64,000 nucleotides of DNA from the NCBI GenBank assembly GCA_033063855.1, contig CP093830.1:22692854-22756853 (forward strand), read 5' to 3'. How positions within the stretch are numbered: the stretch's first letter is position 1; every line of letters begins with the position of its first letter. The notes under the pieces were generated by a model. The model had not been told where the DNA came from. It did not search any database and saw only the letters and a list, made by a program, of their open reading frames with translations. Source of the stretch: Smittia aterrima. Lineage: Eukaryota > Arthropoda > Insecta > Diptera > Chironomidae. This document shows positions 12,676 through 25,886 of this stretch, piece after piece. A program made the position numbers and the translations under genes.

Positions 12676-12815
12676 CGATTAGCGTCGTTTGTTATGAATG
12701 AGTCGAACACATTCGATTTTGTGCTGAGCTAGCAAAGTCGATGATGGGCCAGTGTCCTTTTTATCGATAGCAAGCGTGACGATGTCTAGTGATTTTATGC
12801 AAATTTCATTCATGG
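12676..12815 (+). repeat. Diverged inverted repeat, left copy (partner 39011-39142)
   Basis: This segment matches the reverse complement of 39011-39142 with mismatches and small gaps. Shared runs include GTTATGAATGAG, GATGATGGGCCA and TTTATGC. It sits in the same relative order and orientation as the stronger 15727-16295 / 37618-38222 pair, so both look like parts of one older inverted duplication. Confidence 0.55.
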
Positions 12816-15726
12816 AGCGTAATGCTCGTGGGATTAAATGTTAATCCCCAAAGGAATATGTCATGAGACTTGTAAGCTAAACGAAATCTTTTCTCTCGAC
12901 TCAGTGAGTTTTCCGGCTTTAAATCAACTTGAGTAAAATCCTTTTAAACTTCCGTAAAGAAAGATTTTTATCGCAAAATAGTTTTCTTCATGCTGAAATA
13001 ATTCTCTGATTGAGTGTTCAACCGCAACACCTTTCACAAATTGAGTTGAAGTGAAGGAATAAAGAAAATTGGATTTTTTGGGAGTTTAATCTTCTAAGAG
13101 AATTAATTGAAATTTCAGATCTCTTAAAATGCTTTCTTTGGCTTTAATCTGTTTGAAGCATCTTGAGCTCGATTATCGTCGAAAATAGAAAGAAAATACG
13201 GAAGTTGTACAGCTGTTGAAAAAGATTGACCAACATGAAGCCTTAAAAGTAAGGAGATTCGAGACGGGCATCGCCTGTGAAGCCATTCAGTTTAATTTCA
13301 AGAAAATCCGAAGATTACACACAAAATTTTCGACTCGGGTGGGCTCAAGATTGGTCGATGAAACAAAAAGCCTCGAAAATTAGTTTAATTCACGTTTTCT
13401 TTGTTCTTCGTTTAAGCTATGCAATTACGACGAAAATGATGAAGCTACAATTGAACCTACGTCGTCATTATTACTATCTTTGTTGCAGACGTACCGTGAA
13501 ATCAGAATGTTTCATGTCGTTCTCCGACGTTCCACTGGCTCCAGTGAGAGTTTTTTTTAGTGAAGACCTTCAAGTGTTTTCTTCTTTCGAAAGATGTTGA
13601 AATATGAAATGAGTGCCGGTTTTAGTTACAGACATTCTATGGAAACATATGCGATTGAACAACAATAAATTATTGAGCCATCATCGGGGAGAGGCAGGTA
13701 GACGAAAGAGAATGCGTTTGAGCCCTCGCGCAGTCGGATTTCTCGAAGTTTTTTTTTTATAAATTAAGACCTTTCCCCTCTTGAAACATCATTCTTCTCT
13801 TCGCCTTGCCTTTTAATTATGTGAATGTTGTATCCTTCTCTTTTATTACATTTCGTTGCACCATAAAACGAAACGAAACAAAATGTCTTAATCTAAAAGA
13901 ACGTTTCCCTTTCATTCGATATAATCCTTAAACGAATACAAATTATCGGGGCCGTCTTAGAAGTCATAGAACGAAAGAAGAAACCCAACGGTTAAATAAG
14001 AATAGAACGGCACATCATTGAACGGACACTGAGACTAGTTTAATGTAATTTATCGTTTGGGAGCCGCTGGCTAAGAATTATAGCTTTTTATGTTTTCGTC
14101 TTTTCGAAAGAATAACGATAAGAAAGGAATTTATTTCTTAGCCTTCAATTCAATCTTTCTCCTTAAGAGAAATATATTGCGTTAATGATACTAACATGTT
14201 GATTTTATTTCATCCTTACGCACCGTCATCGCAAGCCAATACATCTCAATTTATCTCAGCGTATGAGAATCTTGGGAGCTCGCTTGTTGTTTGTTTCACT
14301 CGAGAAGCGAGAAAAACTCAAAATTTATGAGATTGGCTTAGCGAGAATCGATGAACTTGGAATGGAAAAGCGATAAATTTCGCTTAAGACAAACCGTGAT
14401 TGATATGTTTGGCTTTCGCTCCTCAAGGCTTTTCGATTGCCATATTCAAAGTTGAGAAGCGAGACAGAATAGATCATTAGATGTCGACGTGACACCGAAA
14501 CTCAAGCCAGAATGTTTCGTTTTGTTCCTTGACGGGTCAATAAATTTCAATTACAGTGCAGGGATCAGCATAAATTTTCATGACTCGAGAGCATGTCGTT
14601 TAACTTGAAACAATCAACATCGTCGATGTTACATTGAATTTCCTTGGAATTAAACTTTTTTTCTCAATACAAACTTTTGCAAATGTTTCAATTTACAGTT
14701 GAAGGGAAAATCTGAAAGTCAAATACGTCACCTGCCAAATCAAGAATCGGGGGAAACCCTCGTCAGTCCTCAAGGCTTTCTAATTCAAGAAATTTTTATT
14801 GTACGAAATAATGTGAGTTGACATTATTAGACTTCTCCGAGAAGTCGAGAAATCAGCAAATATCAAGCAGTGAAAAGTGATTTGGGTTTGATGAAAAGTT
14901 TAGGGAAAATTCTCAGTCAAGCGTTAATGGCACTCTGAACAAAGCAGGTGCGAACGCTCTTAAGATTTTCTTAAAGATTAGAAATAGAATCGCGCAACTA
15001 TTTTCAATTCATTGCCATCCGTTCTTTAAAGTGAATTCCAAGGAAAATCATCAATTTCTGTTATTAGACACGGAAGAACGAGTTGTGAGTTCTCGCCAAG
15101 TTTTTGATAAAGGAAAAGAACATCAGAAAAGCAGAAGCAAAAACAAATTGAATGATTTTACAAAAATCGATGAAGCGTTAATGAAAGCACTTTACTCGAA
15201 TGAATGTTTACCAGAAGATTCTTGCAAGGCGAAAAAAGTTTCTCATCGACGACGTTATTCGAGATGGAAAATCAAATAATGAGATTTCTTCTTCGTCAAT
15301 CTGAAGTCGTCAACCAAAATATTTACTGAATTACTCCATTCTATCGTCTGCGGGGAGCTCATAATCAATACAGCTTGAAGATTATCATTCGATGAGTGCT
15401 CATTGACGAGCATCAGCATAAAATTTTTAAGCTTTATAGCTTTTAATGTTCATTTGTTAAGTGATAGAAGAACTTTGTCGACGAAAATTTCTCTTCATAA
15501 TGCTTTTCATCGTGTTTAATGAACTGCGAAAACGGAATTTCAGCAGATTTTCTACTTTATTTTCTAATCGCATTTTTTCGCTTCGAAGCGTTTCGCTTTT
15601 CCGAGAATTTAAGACTTCGAGCTCTCAATTCCAATTGATAACGCCACGACGCGATCTAGAAAGATGGAATCTTACATTGACAGATGGCGAAAAGGCATGC
15701 AGACGATAAAGAGTCGATCATTAAAA

Positions 15727-16295
15727 AAAGCGAAAGCCATTAATTTAATGCATTTTAATGTTGGATCGATGAAGAGAAGAGAGACGAGGAGAAGAGTGAA
15801 AACAAATGTTGCTCAATCATGAATTTTCGATAAGGTGAGGCATCATCATGCTTTAAAGCGCGACTGGTCTGCCATTAAATAACATTAATCAATGCTCTGC
15901 TCAAGTTTTTTTGATATCGGTTGGGTTTTTCGAGCAGAACGCGCTTCTGATGCATAAAATTATGTAAATCATAAATTATTCTCCTGCACTCACGGCTCGA
16001 AGTTTTCAATTTCATTATCTTAGTTCTGCTATGCCTCAAGAAGCTTCTCTTCTTGAGAAGATATGACTGCCATTAATTATCAAGACTTGTGCCGATGAAG
16101 CTGTTTTCGAATGACGAAGCAAATGCTGAGCAACTATTTTTAGTTTTTCTTAAGCTGGAGAAACTCTAAATCAAAGAACTTTGTAAGAGAAAGCAGCAAC
16201 ATGAAGAACGATAATTACATCAATGAAAAGTGTTTGAAAACAGAGTTCTGAATAGAAATGAGATGAAGCAGAAGTCAACAATCGAATTGTTTGTA
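15727..16295 (+). repeat. Large inverted repeat, left arm (partner 37618-38222)
   Basis: The reverse complement of 37618-38222 aligns end to end with this segment. The first 330 bp or so are almost identical: I see only a few substitutions (around 15890) and a short insertion in the partner (around 15927). The rest has several indels (around 16113 and 16160). No terminal inverted repeats, target-site duplication or transposase frame are visible, so a classical transposon is not supported. It lies inside the Toll leader intron. A 9-bp-stem hairpin at 16035-16057 is conserved in both arms. Confidence 0.85.
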
Positions 16296-16922
16296 CTTTA
16301 AATTAAAGTAACATTGTTATTTCATAATGATCTCTTCAAACATAAAAAGAGAATGAATCAGCTCGGTCGCTGACTTGCTTCTGAAAATAATAAAACCAAA
16401 CTCAGCGGTGCATTAAATGAACCAAATTTTTTACGTTTGCGCTATAATGCAGCGCTATTCATGTGAAGCTCTTTCTAGAATAATTTTATGTTCGGAATAA
16501 TAAATTGCGCTCGATTGAAAAATTGCTTTGCATAACATTGCGATGATTCTGAAGATTTTTTCCCTCCAAACATTTTTTCGTGTCGTTTGATGAAAGAAAT
16601 TCTTTCATCGCTTCAGCGTGAATTTAAACAATTTAAATTGAAATAAATCATTGCGAGGGCATTAAAAATTAATGAGTGCGAGAAATGCTCGTCTTTGTAC
16701 AAAAAACGTTGGAGCTCATCCTGAAAACCTTGCTTGAGTGATATGTCACGATTCAGCGTAAAATGCTCATCTCGAAATCACGTGTTATGTACGACGTGGA
16801 TTGAATTCCCAATAAATTGTGAATTTAAATAAGGATGAACAGTTGAGATTGTGGAGAATCTGAAGCAATTGCGATTATCTTGGGAAATATTTTTCTGACT
16901 CTTTATTTTTATTTATTTTCAG

Positions 16923-16960
16923 ATTGATTGAAGCTGCAATCAACAATTTTTTTTAATCTG
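16923..16960 (+). other. Tl: Candidate small untranslated exon in the Toll leader intron
   Basis: A textbook acceptor (TTTATTTATTTTCAG ending at 16922) and a textbook donor (CTG then GTAAGTAG at 16961) enclose 38 bp on the plus strand. It carries no ATG and has no stated coding role, so it would add only leader sequence between the first exon and the coding exon. It could also be a splicing decoy. Confidence 0.35.
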
Positions 16961-19900
16961 GTAAGTAGCTAAATAGGGAATTCACTTTAAACGAGTAATT
17001 GCGTACTTTCCGTGATGTCAACTGAGAGATAGCCTGATGAACTTTCGTCGAGCAACAACTTCGAAGTGTCGTCTGCTTTCAAAGCCACGTCCAGCTTCCT
17101 TGAGACTTAATACGTTTATGACTTTTGAACAATATTTCAAGAAGCGAGAAAATTAATTTAAAATGCCAAGAGACTTAAAACGTCCTGAAACAAATTATCT
17201 CGAGCTGTCATTGTCTTTTGTGCTTTAGTGTCACTGACAGATGGCTAGAAGGGATTTAGAAGCAAGAAAATTTTCAATCCTTTAACCCACAAGGACGGAA
17301 AATCATAAATGCAGAAAACAGAGGAAGGAAGAAAGGAAAAGGAAAAGCAAGAATGAACTTTCTTCTATCTTCTGCCCTGTCAGATTCAATTTTCCAGTTG
17401 AAATCGGTTTCCTAATTTAATTTGTAAGCCTTCACTAACTTCAGTTTGCCCTTAAAGCATGATTTTGTGCTTTTCTTTCGTAGTAAAATCTCGGACGTAG
17501 AGTCGTAGCCCAACCTTATTTAAAAAAGATTTAGAGTTTGTTATCTCCGCATTTACCCTTTTTTAATAATTCGTGTACCTTCCTTATCGTACGCCTCTCG
17601 GATTATTCAAAGGGAGGTGTTCACTTCTTTAAAATTGTAATTATTAGTGAAGCGTTGAGAAGCTAAGTGGGTTACAGCGATTCTCTTTCCTATTGTCAAT
17701 TTGTCAAACATTTCTCATAATCTTAATTCATCTAAAAAGAATAAAGAGAAGTTTTTGAAGCAAAACTAATGTTTCCGGTCCGAGTGGTGAGAAATTGGAG
17801 CAGTTTTTATTACGAAGAAAGAAAGTCTTTTCGGCTATAATTAACTACAATCACACCTGAAACATCTTGTAGAACGAATGTTAATGGGTAGGAGAAGTTT
17901 TAAATAATAAAAGACTTTTCCTCTGCTCACAAATTAAATGCAAAGTTATAAAAAGTTTACTTTCTCCTTTTTTTGCGAGTTCATTATGAATTCAAAACCA
18001 CCCTCATGCCAACAGAAGCAACCAACATTACTCAAGCTAGAGACGAAAAAAAAACTTAATTACTAAACTCGTATCAATTTAAAACATGGCCGCGCAATAA
18101 ATATTAATTAAGTCTGATTTACTTTCCTTGCTTTTTCCCATGCAAACACTGAAATTTCAGTGTTTTTCATGCTCTTCTCGTAATTGAAATTTGTTTTCGC
18201 ATTAATGGAATTTCTTATTTACTTTGAGGAGTATCTTTGCTTTATTTTCACTAGTGCCGCTCAAAAACAGATTTCAAGAAAGTTGAAAAGGGCAAAGAAA
18301 ACTAATTTTAGCGAAAGAAAATATTTTAATTAAACATTTCTTCTTCTGCGTGGAAAAATCTTCGAATTTCGAACGAGATTTCGTTTCAGATGAAAGTAAA
18401 CAGAGAGTTCGAGGCACGTTTACTAAAATGTATCTTCCACCATCGAACCATGAAGCCAGAAAATTTAGCGAGCGAGGGAGCGAAAAACTTTTCTACTGGG
18501 TCTTCTTCGCCTTTCTTCAGATTTAATTAATCTCTCGGTCTTCTCAACGGAAATGTCTTCGCCTTGTCTCAATGCGAACGAAAGACATTTCTGACGTGAA
18601 ACCATAAATTCATGTTGCGCTCTTCAATGATATCTGATTGTTGATGTAACGAGGCATTGTTAGCTTAGTGACTGGAGTCTGGGAAATCTCTTTTTTTGGT
18701 AAACTATAAATTTACTTTACGGTGTGAGATGAAATGGAAACTTTCCGTCGATTCACGATCCAGTTCTTGACGAATCGAGACAATCTTAAGTTCATTCGAT
18801 GAGGCGAGAATCGTGCAAATGTCTCGAGCAAATACTAAAATTATTTTTCTTTCTTGCATTGTCATCCATCTCAAGTTGTTGTCTCAAGCCAGCAAATAAA
18901 CTTTGGATCTTCGTTCCACTCCCTGCTCGAGGGAGAGAGAGCGCGAGAGATGAAGAAAAGAACGAGTACAGCACGTAGCCCAAAATTGAAATTCTTTGCA
19001 AGTATTTTGCAAGTATTGTTTTCCCACAGCAACATAAAACGTAGAACACGTGAAACATTCTTTCTTTATTTTTCTGCAGTTCATTGTTCCGCAAACAAAA
19101 AATGTTCTCAGTTGAAATATTAAAGTGGCGTTAAATTATTTATCAAGCTCGCTTCCTCTGAGTTGTTCTTTCCCTTTTGTTGCGCTCCAGAATATAATCC
19201 TGAGAGGGCAGCACGAAGCTTGAACTTTACACGAAATGACACGGAAAATAATTACATGTATGAGCAGTGAATTGAGAGTGACTGCGCTGCTCTTGGTCTC
19301 GAGTGAAAATTTATAATTCGTTTACATTAAAGCGACGAGTTCATGTTTCGACGAACACCGAAGGGAGAAGTTTCGGACGAACTTCCGCAAATTGGCTAAT
19401 GCACTTTCGAAAACTGTTTACTTCTCCTCTTCAACAACAAATTCAACATTTTTTTGTAGTTGTTGTAAGATATCATTTCAAGCGTTTCATATTTTTATGC
19501 AAGCATAAGATTTGTACAGCAGGTCCAAGCACAAAAAAAAGAGCTGAACAATGAAAAAGAGCTTATGAAATGTTGAAAGTTTAGGCAACAGCATTGCATT
19601 TATTATGCTTAATGTCATGGGAATTCTTTTTCGTGAAATATTAAAAGCATTTCATGAGCAAGAGCAAAAAATAAGCGGTACATCAGTTCGTGTATGACTG
19701 AAGGGTTTTTCATCCACTACACGAAACAACGTAAAAATTATCTTTTGAATGAAAAATCCCTAAAAATGAAGGAAACACGTTCAAGTGAAATAATAAACTT
19801 GCAAACTACGAAAAGAAGTTTCAGACGGAAACCTGAGACTGTTTCAAGAGCTAAAAGAATTTTGCGTTGGAAATATTTTAAATTTTCATCAGGATTGATG

Positions 19901-22255
19901 TGGAAAGTAATTTTGACTTTTTCGTATGCGAAAAAAATTCGAATTTGATGCTTCATCAACCACTGAAAGCAAAACAATGAGTAGCGGACACTGCTTTTGT
20001 TATTTCCAAGTATCAAAATACGCGCGAAAGGTTTCAGCATTTTTTTCTGCCAGTCATCGTCTCTTTTTGCTGTTTTGCTTGAGCGTGGTGGTAATTTTTT
20101 GTGAAACTTCAATGACAACAGTTGCGAATGAGTTGATTCTCCCTTTTAAATGAATCTTGTTTAGTACGAACTTTTTCTTTGATCAGCCAGGGAGGAGATC
20201 AAACGTTTACAGACACCTAGCAAAGTGGAAATATGCTAACTACGGACAGTTTATGAATTTTTTTCTCTCTCGATATAATGAACTTTCTGTAAAAGTTCGA
20301 GCTTGTGCGGGGGTTGAAAAATAATGATTATTAAATATGAGACAAGCTCGACGCCATTTCTCATCATCTCCAAAGTTATGATGTCTACTTATCAACACTC
20401 TCATTCCATCCACTGAGGTGGATTAAGCCTGAGTGAGTGAGTGCGTGTGTGTGGGTTGAAGCCACAAGAGATATTTTTCATTTTCATGCGAACTTGTTTG
20501 CGAGAGTACAACAAATGAGTGTTTGTAACGTTAACGAATTAATTTATATTACGCGATTAAGCAACTTGTTCTGAGTGAGGAGATGGAAGAAGTAAAATTC
20601 ATAACAATTACGAGCCAATGCTTTGTGGAAGCGAACGTAGAACACTCGAAAGCATAAATCAACGTTACACAGTTTCAATTGCTCGAAAGCGGAAGCTACG
20701 GAACTTTTTCCTTTATCTTGCAAGAATGCAGTTTTACAGCAATTAAGATGAAGTGGATGAGAACGTAAGCCAACTTGAGTTGTACTTGAAATTAATGGAT
20801 TCCGCTTGAACGAGAACTTCTACGTGTTTAAGTTGAGCTCAAGAATCTCATCGCAAATTCTGATTAAATCATTGATTCCGCTCGTCCTGAAGATAAACAA
20901 AAGCAGAACATTAAAGCACCGCGCCAGATGGCAGAAGGATAACATAAATTGAATATCAATGTTGATCAATGATGTATTTTAATACAAAATTTATGCTCGA
21001 GAGACTGTAAGCTTTTTGAATATTTCTGGAGAAATCTGTTGCGAAAGTGATTTGTTTCCGAAACATCGAAGTCTTTTCCATCGTAAGACTCGCTAAAGTT
21101 GTTCAATTTAAAATCCATCAGTTACATCCATAACAATATTCAATTTCCATTCTTTTCCCCACAATCGGTTGTATCGTATACAATGTTGGAAACTTCTTAT
21201 TAGAAACATGCTTCTGAAGAATGATAGCTCCAGACTTCGACTCCATCACTTCCTTCTTCTTCTTCGTTTAAGGGGGGAAGTAGAATTGAAAAATGACAAA
21301 TGTTGCTCAACGAAAAGGGAAAATGATATCAAATTTGTTGGAAAAGTTTCATTTACTTTTCTTTCCTTCCAAAAAGTTTTCATCGTTGCATGTCTCAAGT
21401 TTGAGCAAAATATTTGTCTGTTCGCTCCTTCATGATAAATTCACCGGAAATTTATTTGTTTTACTTCTCGCGTATTTGTTGGTTGTCGACGAGAGTGAAA
21501 TGTGTATCATTCCATCAACATCACATCCTCTCCTCTTATGTTAATCATTTTCGGAACGAAAAGTGCTTTCAGTCACGCAAAAATGAAAACAAATGCCGGA
21601 GAATTTTTCATTGCGCTCTTTATTTACTCAACAAACATTAAATGATACCAAAGAGCGCTTGATGCTACGATGAAATAATTCTTGGAATCCATCACCGTCA
21701 AAACCAAACATTTGCCCTTAACGTTTAAGACTTAACATCCACAAAAAGTCTGTCTTTTAATGAAGAAAATTTCCGCCATTCCTAATCGTCAAGTGAGGGT
21801 TGGAATCGAGAGCTTTCATCGCTCGAGGAGCGCCCAACGAGAAATGAAAACAAATGTTTATTTATAAGTCCGTTCGTCGACGTTAAAAAATGTTTCTCGC
21901 CTCATGCCCTTCCCTTAAGGCTGAAGCCTCCGTGCTTTACATTAAAATTCGTAGGATTTGCTGGTGGTCGGAAAAGGTGAAGCGCTTCGCAAATTATTTA
22001 AAGAGAGGCAGGGAAAATAATTTTTCAATTATGAAAGTCATGAAAATTGCTTTTAATTTTTTATTTTCCCTAATGCCCGTTATTAACAGTCGAGCAGTAA
22101 TTTGTTACCGAGCGATTTCCACCTTTTTTTCGGGATCCTCTCACGGAAGCTGTGCAATTACTTTGGATTATAATTGCTTTGATTTGAATAATTAATCAAA
22201 TGTTTATTTTTTCATTTCCAGGCAACAACGAGATGTTCGATTAAAGGAAATTGAA

Positions 22256-25200
22256 ATGGAATATTTAATGAGAGGCAAAGCCACAATGAAAATGTTTACA
22301 AAGATTTTAATTTTCGTGTTAATTGTAACATGCGTCAGTTCGCGACCACAAGAAGAGAAAAAGCAGGGAATTATTAAATGTCCAACGACAACAAGCTGCA
22401 CATGCAATGACTTTGGTGAAATTGAAATTCAATGTCCTCAGTTTGAGCCACACGTCTTTGTAAGGATCCAACCGAACAACTATGTTCACTTCGAATGTGA
22501 AAACATCACAAACAACGAGCACGATCTTATTCCTGAAATTAAATTGGTTGAAGCAAGATTTCTGCAAATCACAAGATGTCCTCTTCCCCATGGAAAGTCA
22601 GTTGCTTCTTACTTGAAGCATATTCACATCGATCGAGTGAGATCATTCCAATTCGTTAGCAGTGGAGCGAACCAGCATATTCCCATTGAGAGCCAACATT
22701 TTCAACTTTTGGGTGACATTGAACGATTTGATTTACGTGGAATGGAAAACGAGATAAGAGAGCTACCGCCGGATATGTTTAAAAATATGACAAAACTGAC
22801 GTGGGTTCGAATTAGAGTCGCTAACATTCATCTTCCAGTTAACCTGTTCGAACCTCTAGAAAACTTGGAATTCCTCGAGCTTGGCCACAACAAATTGCAA
22901 ACGCTCGAAGCTGGTTTCTTAAGAAATCAACGGAAGCTCCAACAATTGAATCTCTGGGGAAATGCATTAAGGAATCTCAATAAAGACTCGTTCATTGGCC
23001 TTGATTTGGTCAAAGAGTTAGATCTCAGCGCAAACGGAATGGAATCTCTCGAACCTGATCTTCTCTTCCATTTAACGAATCTCACTGACATCAACTTGAG
23101 TGCAAACAATTTTGCATCTATTCCCGAAGGACTATTCGCCAACAACCGAAAGCTGAAGAACTTTAGATTACTCGAGAACAGAGTTTCAATCGAAACGTTG
23201 CCAAACGACTTCCTAGCAAATTTGACGGATTTGATTCACGTTTTCATCAAATGTGACTTGAAGAAACTTCCGGAAAATGTTTTTGAAGGATCTCATAATA
23301 TTGAACACATCAAACTAGATCAAAACTCAATTGATGACCTCCCAGGACTTCTCTTTGCCGATCAATCAGCGTTAACAAAGTTAGACATGAGTGACAATCT
23401 TATTTCTTCGCTGCCAGATGAACTTTTCCTGGGAACAACAATGCTTACGGAACTTAAGTTATCAAGAAATCGTCTCTCAACAATCTCAGGCAACACACTC
23501 CAGCCTCTCTCACGACTAACCCATCTTTACTTGAACGACAATCGTATCAGAACAGTCTCATCAAAAGCTTTTCTTGGAATCCAATCGGTTGAGTTCATCA
23601 CGTTGCAAAACAATCAATTGACATTTAAATCAGAGAATACGGCAATCATTAAGGATGAACAAATTGATTTGTTGCCTGTGGGATCACCATTCCAAACACT
23701 TCAAAAACTAGACACTCTGAACCTCGCCAACAACTCATTAACCACACTCTTTGAAGACTTTACATTGAATAGTCTAAGGAAATTGAATCTCAGCCACAAT
23801 CATATTTCCGTTATTTCGTACGATGAACTCCAATCACGTCCAATGAATGGTCCCGACGATTTGACAATCGACTTGACGAACAACAGAATCGAGGAGGTTA
23901 ATTTTCCATTAAGCATCGACCCAAAAACTACGCCATCAGTTACCGTTCTTCTAAACAACAATCCCATCAAGTGTGATTGTAACATCTTGAACTTCTTAAA
24001 GTACTTGAAGAACAGGACAAACACTGAAGTGGTCAACAAAATAAAAATCACCATTGGAGATTTGCAATGCGAAAAGCCAGAAAACTTGAAGAGTGCTTTG
24101 GTGTCAGCTCTTGATCCTATGCAACTCCTTTGTCCACTAGATAGTGAAGAGACGGCAATGAAGCGCTGTCCAAGTGATTGCGAATGTTTCGTGAGACTCG
24201 AAGACAAACATCTTCTCATGAATTGCTCAAGTGATTTGAAGTTTGAGCAATTGCCTGTTACAACGATTTTAAATCTGAAACATGCAGAGCTTAAAATGGA
24301 GAATGTTCATTTGACATCATTGCCGTCTAAAGCATCAGCAGGATACAAAGAAATTACAAAATTGCTACTTGGTGGAAATAACCTGACGAAGATTACTCTC
24401 GAAAATCTCCCAACGAACTTAAGAGTTTTGCAGATAAACAACAATAAACTCAAAACACTTGATGAGTCAGTGATGAACTTTATTAGTAACAGCACAAACA
24501 TCGAACAACTAAAGCTTAGCGGAAATCCTTGGGAATGTAACTGCACGAGCTTGGCTTTCATGAACTTTGTTCAAAAGAATCACAAAAAGATTTCCGACTT
24601 TAGCGAGATGAACTGTAGTGACGGTCGTTCCTTTGATCAACTCACACCGTCCGATCTCTGCAATGATGATAACATGTTCATCGTTATAATCAGCCTTGCA
24701 ACAGCTTTTATGGGACTTGTTCTTGGTGCTCTTGCTGCTCTTTACTACAAATACCAGAAACAAATCAAGATGTGGCTTTACTCACACAACATGTGTCTCT
24801 GGTTTGTCACAGAAGAAGAATTAGACAAGGTGAGAATAATGCGCTCAATCTTTATTAATTGAAAACTTATTTACGTTTCTCTTTGCTTAATTAGGATAAA
24901 CGATATGACGCATTTGTCAGCTATTCGCATCGTGATCAAGATTTCGTTGCCGATTATCTTCTGCCTGAGCTTGAAAACGGCACAATCTCTTACAAACTTT
25001 GCGTTCATGAGCGTGACTGGTTGCCAGGTCTCGCAATTACCAGTAAGTGTTTGTTATGCAATTGTTCCGCAGAATATTTCTTAACATCTTCTTCTTCCTT
25101 TCTTTAAACAGCACAAATTTCAAACTCAGTCAACGATGCCAAGAGAACAATCATCGTTATGTCACCAAACTATTTACAATCAAACTGGGCGCAGTGGGAA

Positions 25201-25671
25201 TTCACAGTAGCTCAATCACATGCGGCTACCGAGAAACGTTCACGGATCATCGTTATTCTTTATGGAGATATTGGTGATATCAACAAACTCGAGCCAGATA
25301 TCAGAGATTATTTGAAACTAAATACGTACGTCAAGTGGGGTGATAAATGGTTCTGGGAGAAACTTAAATACGCAATGCCTCATGTTCGTTCGGACGAGAG
25401 AATGGAGAAGACAAAAGGCCTCGTGAAGACAGCAATCAAGAGTTCTGTCGATGACAAATTAGAGTTAATCAAACCCGTATCTGTTACTCCGCCTCAACTT
25501 ACAACGCCGCCAGCTGAAAAGGTTGGAAATCCTTTGATAACATCGCTTAATGCCAAGAACGCTGCTAATCAGAATGGTAAAGTACACAACGGTTATAACA
25601 ACGGACACATCAACGGACACATAAATGGAGCTTTTGTTATTAACACGAGCTCACGTCAAAGTGATGTCTGA
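22256..25671 (+). CDS. Tl: Toll receptor (LRR ectodomain, TM, TIR)
   Basis: Three coding exons, 22256-24829, 24895-25042 and 25112-25671, give 1093 aa, close to Drosophila Toll. The first ATG has a good context (GAAATGG) and precedes a signal peptide (KMFTKILIFVLIVTCVSS); ATGs at 22286 and 22292 are possible alternatives. The order is: a cysteine-bearing N-terminal region, leucine-rich repeats (about 150-560), a C-flank with KCDC (572-575), an N-flank CPSDCEC (638-644), a few more LRRs, a second C-flank NPWECNC (757-763) to C802, a membrane helix (about 807-833) and a TIR domain. The TIR shows box 1 (RYDAFVSYSH, 861-870), box 2 RDWLPG (898-903) and box 3 FWEKL (988-992), so it looks intact for MyD88 signalling. 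The paired cysteine clusters mark the Toll-1/Spaetzle-receptor class. A tail of about 100 residues follows with an NGH-rich segment and the end RQSDV. A three-codon upstream frame lies in the leader at 22232-22243. Confidence 0.96.
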
Positions 25672-25880
25672 TATTCGAGATTCAGTTAGTTGCCTTAAGA
25701 CCTTTAATTTCAAAGATTTTTCCTCCCATGTAAATTTATTGAGTCTCATTAATTTAGAAAGCTTTCATCTAGAGAATTAAGAATTGAAGGAAACGAAGGA
25801 AATTTAATTATTGCCCAATTCATTTTTGCGAAGATTTTTAATTAAAATTGTGATATATCGACGAGAATGAAAGAAATATG

Positions 25881-25886
25881 AATAAA
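25881..25886 (+). terminator. Tl: Poly(A) signal of Toll
   Basis: AATAAA 210 bp after the Toll stop codon on the same strand. Confidence 0.55.

Larger units (their letters stand above)
8014..22221 (+). other. Tl: Presumed 14.2-kb leader intron of Toll
   Basis: It is bounded by GTAAGT at 8014 and a clear acceptor (TTTCATTTCCAG) ending at 22221. It is AT-rich throughout. The open frames inside (such as 12002-12460 plus and 19738-20118 minus) start at non-ATG codons and show no domain or signal. It holds one arm of the large inverted repeat (15727-16295), its diverged extension near 12.7 kb, and one small exon candidate at 16923-16960. I see no RNA gene. Long leader introns of this kind often carry enhancers, but none can be named here. 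Confidence 0.45.

Noticed and set aside
19738..20118. 126-codon minus-strand frame
   Set aside because: Starts at TTG, has no domain, and competing frames overlap on the other strand.
24307..24763. Minus-strand frames antisense to the Toll exon
   Set aside because: Shadows of the Toll reading frame.
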